The notes beneath the pieces are model-generated. The model did no database searches and was not told the DNA's origin. It saw nothing but the letters and a program-made list of their open reading frames with translations. A stretch of DNA of 14,897 bases from Actinomycetota bacterium (GTDB lineage Bacteria > Actinomycetota > Humimicrobiia > Humimicrobiales > Humimicrobiaceae), in contig JAGYOJ010000014.1 of NCBI GenBank assembly GCA_018399435.1, forward strand, positions 1 through 14,897, read 5' to 3'. A program made the translations under genes and the position numbers. This document shows, in pieces, positions 7,336 through 14,562 of the stretch (position 1 is the first letter of the stretch; the number at the start of each line of letters is the position of its first letter).

Positions 7336-8137
7336 TTTAGATAAATTAGGGATAAATTATGAGAAAATAATTGATTCCCATATACACCTGGGCGTATTGG
7401 CTAATACCTATTATCAAAATTATAGTGATAAAAAAGTAATTGATATACAAAAAAGGTTTAAAGTGGTTAAATCTTTTTGCTCCCACTGCATAGCTTTTTC
7501 AAGCCTGGACAGGCAAATGGATGCAGTAGAGAAAGCTTCAGGGCAGTTTGGAAGCCACTTGTACTGGTATTTAATTTATAACCCGAATTATCCAGAAAAG
7601 TCTATCAAGATAATAGATGAAAACAAGGATAAGATAAATTTTGCTGGAGTAAAAATACATCCTGTATTTCACTTAACCAGTATAAACAGCAAAAAGTATT
7701 TTCCCTTATGGGAATATGCGTCTAGCAATAATATCATTACCCTCACGCACAGCTGGAGCCCGGATACCCCTAACCCCAAACAACATTTGTCAAACCCGCT
7801 GCTGTTAAAATGCGTCTTAGAAAGATATGGAGATATTAAAATAATTCTTGCCCATTCAGGGGGAAAAGTACCTTTCTATGATAAGGTAGCAGATTTCGGC
7901 AAAAATTATGAAAACCTTTATTATGACTTTGCAGGGGACACGTTATATCCTCCAGTATTTAGGAAGTTTATCGATAAAGTAGGCGCAGATAAAATTCTTT
8001 TTGGGTCAGATATGCCCATGATTGATATACGTTACCATATACTGAACATATTTAATGCTGGCTTGATCAAAGAAGAGAGGGAAAAAATACTTTATTTAAA
8101 TGCTATTAAACTATTTGGAAACTTAGATAAAAATTAA
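7328..8137 (+). CDS. Amidohydrolase_2-family metal-dependent hydrolase B2
   Basis: A 269-residue paralogue of B1 with all expected metal and catalytic residues. IDSHIHLG has His18 and His20, GVKIHP has His111, LTHSWSP has His141, LAHSGGK has His176 and FGSDMP has Asp228. GVKIHP is closer to the family consensus than the GIKIYS of B1, so the two may differ in substrate. The start is TTG at 7328, with AAGGAG at 7314-7319 and 8-nt spacing, inside the last codons of A2. The tight overlap suggests that A2 and B2 are made in equal amounts. Likely a cytosolic hydrolase (no signal peptide). The substrate is unknown; a lactonase or similar step next to sugar isomerase and kinase genes is a reasonable guess. 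Confidence 0.85.
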   Translation: MVDLDKLGINYEKIIDSHIHLGVLANTYYQNYSDKKVIDIQKRFKVVKSFCSHCIAFSSLDRQMDAVEKASGQFGSHLYWYLIYNPNYPEKSIKIIDENKDKINFAGVKIHPVFHLTSINSKKYFPLWEYASSNNIITLTHSWSPDTPNPKQHLSNPLLLKCVLERYGDIKIILAHSGGKVPFYDKVADFGKNYENLYYDFAGDTLYPPVFRKFIDKVGADKILFGSDMPMIDIRYHILNIFNAGLIKEEREKILYLNAIKLFGNLDKN

Positions 8138-8175
8138 TTAAAAATATTTACAAAATTATATTAGGAGGTATTGTT

Positions 8176-9159
8176 TTGGCTTTAAGAATTAATGCGCATA
8201 TTGGAGTTTTGGGGACATTTAATGAAAGATATGTTCCCGGCGGTTATTTTGATGAAATTGAGTTTGACAAGATGTTGGAGATAATGGGAAAAATTGAAGG
8301 CTTAGACGGGCTTTCTGTATGGTATCCAGGCCATCCTTTAATTGATGAGCCAGAAAAACTAAAGAAAAAGCTTGAAAACAATAATTTAGAAATTGCAGAC
8401 ATAGGGCCCGAGATATGGTCTGACAGGAAATGGAAATATGGGACTATTTCTGCCACTGATAAAAAAATTAGAAAAGAAGCAATTAAGATTATAAAGCATA
8501 ATATTGATTTGGCAGTTGAGCTAAATGCCTATAGTGTTTTGCTCTGGCCTGCCCATGATGGATTTGATTATTCTTTCCAGGTAAATTATGACAAATCCTG
8601 GGGGTATATGATTGAATCTCTAAATGAGATTGGAGAATATAACAGGGATGTAAAGACAGCATTAGAGTATAAGCAAAAAGATCCCAGGGCAAAGTCATTT
8701 ATTGAAGATATTGGCAAGCTGATGCTGCTTGTAAAATCACTTGATGTAGAAAATATTGGCGGCGCTTTAGATATCGGGCATGCATTATTTGCTGGTGAAA
8801 AAATGGCTGAGTCTTTAATGCTTTACAATAGGTATGATAAATTGTACCAAATACACCTTAATGATAATTACAGGGATGCAGACCCCGACTTGTTATTTGG
8901 GACTATTAACTTCTGGGATACATTAGAGCTTTTTTATTGGCTTAAAAAAGTAAATTATGGCGGATGGCTAAATATTGATACAGTTTGCCCTAGAGATGAT
9001 AGGGCTAAAATGCTTGAATTAGGGGTTAAGCTTGTAAGGGATTATGAAAAGATGGCTGATAAATTATACAAGAGTTCAGAAAAAATAGAGAAAAATTTAG
9101 ATAAACAAAATTTTGCCGAAAACATGTCCTTGATAAGAGAAGTTGTTTTTGGGAAATAA
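8176..9159 (+). CDS. Sugar isomerase, L-rhamnose/xylose isomerase-like TIM barrel
   Basis: A 327-residue xylose-isomerase-like TIM-barrel protein (AP_endonuc_2/PF01261 fold). The metal site is visible: Glu164 in LEYKQKDPR, Asp199 and His202 in LDIGHA, His227 in QIHLND, Asp230, Asp236/Asp238 in the DADPD loop, and Asp268 in LNID. The EYKxKxPR and HLND...D-x-D pattern is the one seen in L-rhamnose isomerases of the Pseudomonas stutzeri type and in related aldose isomerases. The protein is shorter than those enzymes, so the substrate could be another aldose or a ketose epimerisation. With a rhamnulokinase in the same gene run, L-rhamnose to L-rhamnulose or a close analogue is the best guess. TTG start at 8176 follows AGGAGG (8163-8168) with 7-nt spacing, the strongest ribosome-binding site in the cluster. 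Confidence 0.8.
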   Translation: MALRINAHIGVLGTFNERYVPGGYFDEIEFDKMLEIMGKIEGLDGLSVWYPGHPLIDEPEKLKKKLENNNLEIADIGPEIWSDRKWKYGTISATDKKIRKEAIKIIKHNIDLAVELNAYSVLLWPAHDGFDYSFQVNYDKSWGYMIESLNEIGEYNRDVKTALEYKQKDPRAKSFIEDIGKLMLLVKSLDVENIGGALDIGHALFAGEKMAESLMLYNRYDKLYQIHLNDNYRDADPDLLFGTINFWDTLELFYWLKKVNYGGWLNIDTVCPRDDRAKMLELGVKLVRDYEKMADKLYKSSEKIEKNLDKQNFAENMSLIREVVFGK

Positions 9160-9161
9160 GG

Positions 9162-9200
9162 CTGTAGATTTTACCTGCAAGTAGGCAGCAGTTTTTATTT
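9162..9200 (+). terminator. Weak terminator-like or attenuator structure
   Basis: CTGC (9175-9178) and GCAG (9185-9188) form a 4-bp stem with a 6-nt loop. CTG (9162-9164) can add three outer pairs with CAG (9189-9191) across a 10-nt bulge. A TTTTTATTT run starts at 9192. The stem is short, so at most partial termination is expected between the isomerase and U2 genes. Confidence 0.25.
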
Positions 9201-9233
9201 ATTCTAAATCTATTAAAAGGAGAATAGGTCTTT

Positions 9234-10322
9234 ATGGAAGCATGTGAAAGATTATTAGCTATATTAGAAAATAAATGTCCGGATAAAGTGCCCTTATCTA
9301 TTTTTACTGAACTTTTGCCGAGGGGCTATTTTGAAAGGCTGTTAAGGAACAGGGGATTAAGCCTTCTAACCCATGTTGGTCCCATAATTGATGATATGTT
9401 TCCTATTTGTGATACCCCTAATGTCGCCACCACGCAAAGGAGATCAAATTTGGGAACCGAAACAATTTATGAGACGCCAGCAGGAAAAATATCTTATGAA
9501 CAACGTACTGGCGGCACCAGAATAGCAACTCTGGATTGGATGATACCGGCAACTCCTTTAATTAAAAAAGTAGAGGATTATAGCCCCCTTATTTATTTAA
9601 TCAATGATACTGAAATAAAAGTTGATGCTAAGAAATTTAAGCTTTTAGTTGATGACCTTGGCCCAGATGGCATAATACATGTAATCTTGGGATTGCCGCC
9701 ATATGTAGAAGCCCAGTATTTGCTGGGCCTTGAGTGCTGGAGCTATGAAAAGCATGACCATCCTAAACAGTTTGCCAGGCTGTTGGAGGCTTTAGAGGCA
9801 AGAAATGAGAGAGCGGCTCAAGCATTACTGGCAGTTGATGATTATAGGATGGTTTATCTGGGTGACATATCTGATAATCTAGATAGCAGGGACTATGCCA
9901 AGCATGCTATTCCTTTTTTTGGCAAGTATTCAAAAATATTTAGGGCCAGGGGCAAGAAATGCGGAATCCATGCCCATGCTAAATTTTTAAAGAGAAACAA
10001 GCAGGTTTTGGCAGACATGTCTGTGGATTTTATAGAATCATATACGCCTCCCCCTTATAGCGATCTGGATTTGCCTGAATTAAGGGAGGCAGTGGGCGAT
10101 GATGCCGCTATATTTATAAATATTCCAGAAGTAGTCTTTTATGAAGGTTATGATAAAACAAAAAAATACACTAAAAGATTGCTGAAAAGCGATCCAAGTT
10201 ACAATAAGGCGATATGCTTTTCAGAAGTAGGCATGGCCTTGGTTAATAATCAAGAGGTCAGAAATATTTTTGAAGAAGGTTTTAGGGCAGTAGTTGATGC
10301 TATAGATGAAATGCCTTATTGA
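9234..10322 (+). CDS. URO-D superfamily protein U2
   Basis: A 362-residue URO-D-superfamily protein of a branch distinct from U1. Visible family features are the N-terminal ERLLAILENKCPDKVPL segment, a GDISDNL loop (210-216), the GIHAHAKFL strand (244-252) and IESYTPPPYSDLDL (267-280), the last placed where other members have the substrate or cofactor pocket. The zinc H-x-C motif of MtaA-type methyltransferases is H246-A-H248 here, a ligand set that could still bind metal but differs from the thiol-containing one. No HemE signature is present. GGAG at 9219-9222 lies 11 nt before the ATG. Probably cytosolic. Reaction unknown; the corrinoid partner expected for a methyltransferase is not encoded in the window. 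Confidence 0.8.
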   Translation: MEACERLLAILENKCPDKVPLSIFTELLPRGYFERLLRNRGLSLLTHVGPIIDDMFPICDTPNVATTQRRSNLGTETIYETPAGKISYEQRTGGTRIATLDWMIPATPLIKKVEDYSPLIYLINDTEIKVDAKKFKLLVDDLGPDGIIHVILGLPPYVEAQYLLGLECWSYEKHDHPKQFARLLEALEARNERAAQALLAVDDYRMVYLGDISDNLDSRDYAKHAIPFFGKYSKIFRARGKKCGIHAHAKFLKRNKQVLADMSVDFIESYTPPPYSDLDLPELREAVGDDAAIFINIPEVVFYEGYDKTKKYTKRLLKSDPSYNKAICFSEVGMALVNNQEVRNIFEEGFRAVVDAIDEMPY

Positions 10323-10405
10323 TTGGTTTTATGTTTAGCAAGGCAATAGATATGCATGGATATAAGTATATTTATAAAATAAGTTTAGAGGACAGGTATT
10401 AATTT

Positions 10406-11593
10406 ATGGATTGGAACAAAATAATATTATCAACTATAAAAGGCCAGCCAACAGGCTGCCTTCCTTTTATACCCAGGCTGGACCTATGGTATAAGTCAAA
10501 TAAGCGCAAGAATAGCCTGCCTGATAAATACAAAAATTGCTCACTAAAAGAGATAACTAATGATTTAGGAGCAGGGTATCATTCAGTAGTGCCGGATTTT
10601 AGGGATTTTATAGATAAAAAAAGCAGTGGGCTCATACCTCTGGGAATTTATGACCTAAACACCAACCCTTACAAGATTAATCTAGAAAGCATAGATTTTG
10701 AATGTGAGACAAAAGACGGGCTAACTACTACTGTAATAAATACCCCTTTTGGAAAAATTGAAGCAAAGTACTTATATAATAACAGGATGGAAGAAGCCGG
10801 CAATACTATTGGCCACACTATCGAACACCCAATAAAAAGCGAAAAAGACCTAAAGGCTGTAGGGTATATTTTTGAAAATATTGGTGTTTTAGACAATTAC
10901 GAAGGTTTTAAAAAATTTAAGGAATTTGTAGGAAAAGAGGGGATGGCTGTAGGTTTTTCAATGCTGGCAGCTTCTCCAGTTCACCATATTATGAAAGAGT
11001 TAATGAATTTTGAAAAATTTGTTTATTTGTTTGAGGATAACTTAGGGGTCATTGAAAAACTTGCTTCTAAAATTGAGGTGCTGTATGAAAAGATTTTAAA
11101 CATAGTTATAGATAGCCAGGCAAAATTAATATTTCTTGGGGCAAATTATGACAGTTTTTTAACCTGGCCGCCTTTTTTTAAGAAATATATTACGCCTTAT
11201 CTAAAAAAATGGTCTGCCATTATACATAAGAATAATAAATTTATTCTTACCCATGCTGATGGGGAAAATAATGGATTGCTTGGCGAATATTTAGATAGTG
11301 ATATAGATATTGCAGATTCAATATGCCCAAGCCCAATGACTAGCTTGAGCTTAAAGCAGGTAAGGAATGTATTCAAAGATGAAATAACTATATGGGGCGG
11401 CATACCATCTGTTTGTCTGCTAAAAGAGGCAATGAATGATTATAATTTTGAAAAACAAATGGAAAAAATTATGGCAGATATTGGCGATGGGAGCCGCATT
11501 ATTTTAAGCTTTGCTGACACTACACCGCCTCAAGCTGAATTTAGCAGAATAGAAAAAGTGGCAAAAATTGCACGCAACTTTAATAGCAGGTAG
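10406..11593 (+). CDS. URO-D superfamily protein U3
   Basis: A 395-residue URO-D-superfamily protein, divergent from U1 and U2 and longer at the N-terminus. It opens with a family-type segment (STIKGQPTGCLPFIPRLDLWY) and has a TPFGKIEAKY strand (113-122). At LTHADGE the metal motif is H283-A-D285. ITIWGGIPS lies at 327-335, and LSFADTTPP (368-375) sits where MtaA-type proteins carry the last Cys ligand, with Asp371 in its place. A zinc-thiolate site is therefore absent. An 83-nt gap separates it from U2 and only 12 nt from the kinase gene, which supports cotranscription with rhaB. Ribosome-binding candidates are GAGGA (10388-10392) and AGGT (10394-10397). Specific function unknown. Confidence 0.75.
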   Translation: MDWNKIILSTIKGQPTGCLPFIPRLDLWYKSNKRKNSLPDKYKNCSLKEITNDLGAGYHSVVPDFRDFIDKKSSGLIPLGIYDLNTNPYKINLESIDFECETKDGLTTTVINTPFGKIEAKYLYNNRMEEAGNTIGHTIEHPIKSEKDLKAVGYIFENIGVLDNYEGFKKFKEFVGKEGMAVGFSMLAASPVHHIMKELMNFEKFVYLFEDNLGVIEKLASKIEVLYEKILNIVIDSQAKLIFLGANYDSFLTWPPFFKKYITPYLKKWSAIIHKNNKFILTHADGENNGLLGEYLDSDIDIADSICPSPMTSLSLKQVRNVFKDEITIWGGIPSVCLLKEAMNDYNFEKQMEKIMADIGDGSRIILSFADTTPPQAEFSRIEKVAKIARNFNSR

Positions 11594-11605
11594 GTTATAA
11601 AGAAT

Positions 11606-13096
11606 ATGGATAAAAAATATTTAGCAGTAGATCTTGGTGCTAGCAGCGGACGGGCCATCGTGGGAAGCTATAATGGTTCTAGGCTAGTATTTGATGAAGC
11701 CCATAGGTTTGAAAACAAACCAGTAAAAGCCAATGACACTATTTATTGGGATATCCTTTACTTGTTTTTGGAGGCTAAAGTTGGCTTAAGCAATGCTATT
11801 TCTAAATATAAGAAAATTGAATCAATGGCTATAGATACTTGGGGAGTTGATTTTGGGCTAATAGATTTAAATGGGAAGCTAATTTCAAATCCTGTAAGTT
11901 ACAGGGACCCAAGCAAGTATATTGATAAAAGAAAGGAATTTTATTCCCATTTTCCTAAAGAAAAATTATTTGAAATTACTGCAGTTAACCCAATACTAAC
12001 CATATCTGCCTTATTTTACCTTTATAATATGAAACTTAACAATCTGCATGGGATTAACTATGCCAAAAAGTTTTTGATGATGCCAGATCTTTTTAATTAT
12101 TTTTTTACTGGGATTTGCCGTTGTGAATTTACAGTTGCCAATAATTCAATGATGCTTAATTGGAAAAACAATAATTGGGATAAGGGCATTATTAATTATT
12201 TGGGGCTTAGCAAAGATTTATTTCCAGAAGTCATAATGAATGGCAAAAAAATTGGCAAACTAACAAAACAAATTACAAAAGAACTGGAAATAGGCAGCAT
12301 GCCGGTTGTATCATGCGCTTCACATGATACAACATCAGGTGTAGCAGGAATCCCGGCAGGGAGCAGCAATAACTGGGCTTTTATTAGCGCTGGAACATGG
12401 TGCGTTATGGGAATTGAAACTGAAAATCCAATAACTGATAAAAATATGTTAAATACAACAATTATTAATGAAGGCTGCGCTAGTGGTAGAAATATAATTG
12501 CAAAAAACCTGACAGGATTTTGGATAATACAAAAATGCAGGCAAAAATGGGCTAAAGATAATAATGACTTAAAATGGGATAAAATTGTCGGCTTAGCAAA
12601 AAGGGAAAAACCTTTTACCTCATTTATTGATATTGATGACCCAAGGTTTGCAAGGGACCATGATAATATGCCGGATATAATAAGGAAATATTGTATTGAA
12701 ACAAACCAGAAGCCTCCAAAAAATATGGGGCAAATTGCAAGATGTATTTATGAAAGCATGGTTTTGCGCTTTAGGCTTGATCTTAAGTTAATCGAAAAAT
12801 TAAGCAATAAAGAAATTGAGGTAATTCATATTATAGGGGGTGGAGTTAAAAACCAGTTAATTTGCCAGTGGACAGCTAATGTAGTTGGTAAGCTTGTAAT
12901 TGCAGGGCCGGTAGAAACTACTGCTATTGGCAATATTATTATGCAACTGATGGCAGCAGGAGAAATAAAAGATATTTCTGAGGGTAGAAAAATATCTAAA
13001 AATTCTTCCTCTACAGTTATTTATGAACCTAAAGATAGGAGTATATGGGAAAGCATTTATTACAAGTATATTAATGTGATAAACAATAAAATTTAG
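11606..13096 (+). CDS. rhaB: Rhamnulokinase (FGGY sugar kinase)
   Basis: An FGGY-family kinase of 496 residues, close to the size of E. coli RhaB. It should phosphorylate L-rhamnulose to L-rhamnulose 1-phosphate with ATP in the cytosol. Diagnostic segments are AVDLGASSGR (7-16, phosphate loop), IDTWGVDFGLID (76-87), SHDTTSGVAGIPAG (239-252, catalytic Asp241), ISAGTWCVMGIE (260-271), GGGVKNQLICQWTA (411-424) and AGPVETTAIGN (433-443). These match RhaB better than xylulokinase, glycerol kinase or fuculokinase. The gene follows U3 by 12 nt and ends the cluster. The upstream isomerase could supply its ketose substrate. The aldolase that would cleave the product is not in the window. A related 6-deoxy-ketose substrate cannot be excluded. 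Confidence 0.92.
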   Translation: MDKKYLAVDLGASSGRAIVGSYNGSRLVFDEAHRFENKPVKANDTIYWDILYLFLEAKVGLSNAISKYKKIESMAIDTWGVDFGLIDLNGKLISNPVSYRDPSKYIDKRKEFYSHFPKEKLFEITAVNPILTISALFYLYNMKLNNLHGINYAKKFLMMPDLFNYFFTGICRCEFTVANNSMMLNWKNNNWDKGIINYLGLSKDLFPEVIMNGKKIGKLTKQITKELEIGSMPVVSCASHDTTSGVAGIPAGSSNNWAFISAGTWCVMGIETENPITDKNMLNTTIINEGCASGRNIIAKNLTGFWIIQKCRQKWAKDNNDLKWDKIVGLAKREKPFTSFIDIDDPRFARDHDNMPDIIRKYCIETNQKPPKNMGQIARCIYESMVLRFRLDLKLIEKLSNKEIEVIHIIGGGVKNQLICQWTANVVGKLVIAGPVETTAIGNIIMQLMAAGEIKDISEGRKISKNSSSTVIYEPKDRSIWESIYYKYINVINNKI

Positions 13097-13118
13097 TTGA
13101 TATTTATAAATAAAGTGT

Positions 13119-13146
13119 TTGACATTATATAAAAAGCCAATATAAT
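13119..13146 (+). promoter_or_regulatory. Consensus sigma-70/sigma-A promoter for the aminotransferase-PII unit
   Basis: A perfect TTGACA -35 (13119-13124) and a perfect TATAAT -10 (13141-13146) with a 16-nt spacer. Transcription would start near 13153, leaving a ~36-nt leader before the ATG at 13189, whose ribosome-binding site AAGGAG is at 13179-13184. This is by far the best promoter match noticed in the window and marks the start of a new transcription unit. No operator palindrome is clear around it. Confidence 0.85.
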
Positions 13147-13188
13147 TAAAAAATAACCATTAATAATCAAAAATGTTCAAGGAGAGAT

Positions 13189-14541
13189 ATGGACACAATA
13201 ATAAAACAAATCATGGATTTCAAGAAAGAGGAAATCCCAAAATATGAAGCTAATTTAATGCTTGGAGGGGGGACTCCTGGAGTTAATTTGGTTAAGGGAG
13301 AAAATATTTATGTATATGATATTAAAGGTGAAAAATACCTGGATTGCACCTCACAGTCATGGGCTCTTCACCTTGGTTATTCCCATCCTGAAATTAACCA
13401 AGCAGTAAAAGAGCAAATAGAGCTTTCTAATCATTTTCATACCGGCTTTTTTACAGTACCTAGATATCTTCTAGCTACAAAAATTGCTGAGATATTCCCT
13501 GAGAAAATGAATAGGGTAATGTTTACTATAGGCGGCGGAGTATCTATTGAGGCAGCATTAAAGATCGCTATAATAAATAGGCCTGATGCACATAATTTTA
13601 TATCACTTTTTGGGGGCTATCACGGCACTTCCTTTATGACTACAGGCGCTTCCCATACCGGAACAAGGTCAATGGGAAAATACCTTGGCGGAGCAACTAT
13701 AGCTCATTTTTCACAAAACTTTATAAGAGTCCCTGCTCCATATTATTACCGGCCATATTTTGAAGTATGCAATAAGGATGACAGGGATGAAGTAGACAGA
13801 AGGTGCCTGCAGGAACTGGAAATGCAAATAAAGTATGGCTCAACAGGGCCGGTAGCTGCGATGGTAATGGAGCCACTACAGGCAAGCGGCGGGCAGATAA
13901 TATTTTCCAAAAATTATATCCAGGGAGTAAGGGATATATGCACAAAGCATAATATAATCCTTATTTGGGACTGCATCCAGACTGCATTTGGTAGAATGGG
14001 TGACTGGAGCGCAGCTAACCATTATGGAGTAACTCCTGATATTATGGTTTTAGGAAAATCCATGGGCTCAGGCTATCCAATTAATGCTGTAGTTGTATCA
14101 GATGATATAGAAGGCGTTAAGATGGATGGAATAGACCTTCACACATTTGGAAATAACCAGGTATCCCAGGTAGCAGCGCTAAAGCAGATTGAGATAATGC
14201 AAAGGGATAATATTTTAGATAATGTTAAAAAAGTTGGCGGATATCTAAAAGACGAGCTTATTAAATTGCAAAAAGACTGGCCGCAGATGGGCGATGTAAG
14301 GGCTGTAGGTTTTCATATTGGCGTTGAATTTGTAAAAGATCCAGAGACAAGGGAACCTGACTATAGCGGAGTTAGAAAAATTAGAGAAGTAGGCTTTAAA
14401 AATAATATAATCTTTGGCCTTGGCGGAACCGGCAAAGGAAAAGCGGTACTAAAGATAAAGCCTCCACTTATTACTACAAAAGAGCAGGCAGATGAAATTT
14501 TAGAAAAGTATACTAAAACCCTAAAAGAGGTTTTGGGCTAA
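13189..14541 (+). CDS. Class III PLP-dependent aminotransferase
   Basis: A 450-residue class III (omega/ornithine-type) aminotransferase. Family landmarks in order are YVYDIKGEKYLDCTS (41-55), GGGVSIEAALKIA (115-127, phosphate-binding turn), FGGYHGTS (141-148), MEPLQASGG (227-235), DCIQTAFGRMG (261-271), the PLP Schiff-base Lys290 in VLGKSMGSGYP, and the HTFGNNQVSQVAAL segment that contacts the neighbouring subunit. The usual DE-x-QTG-x-GR motif has Cys262 for Glu and Ala266 for Gly. Such enzymes transfer amino groups from omega-amino acids, GABA, acetylornithine, taurine or amino sugars to a keto acid. The exact donor cannot be read here. The gene has its own strong promoter and is followed 21 nt later by a PII gene, suggesting a link to nitrogen status. 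Confidence 0.9.
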   Translation: MDTIIKQIMDFKKEEIPKYEANLMLGGGTPGVNLVKGENIYVYDIKGEKYLDCTSQSWALHLGYSHPEINQAVKEQIELSNHFHTGFFTVPRYLLATKIAEIFPEKMNRVMFTIGGGVSIEAALKIAIINRPDAHNFISLFGGYHGTSFMTTGASHTGTRSMGKYLGGATIAHFSQNFIRVPAPYYYRPYFEVCNKDDRDEVDRRCLQELEMQIKYGSTGPVAAMVMEPLQASGGQIIFSKNYIQGVRDICTKHNIILIWDCIQTAFGRMGDWSAANHYGVTPDIMVLGKSMGSGYPINAVVVSDDIEGVKMDGIDLHTFGNNQVSQVAALKQIEIMQRDNILDNVKKVGGYLKDELIKLQKDWPQMGDVRAVGFHIGVEFVKDPETREPDYSGVRKIREVGFKNNIIFGLGGTGKGKAVLKIKPPLITTKEQADEILEKYTKTLKEVLG

Positions 14542-14562
14542 ATATAATTAAAAGGATTTAAA

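Noticed and set aside
13097..13118. Terminator after rhaB
   Set aside because: Only an AT-rich stretch with a small TTTATAAA palindrome; no stem with a following T-run is seen.
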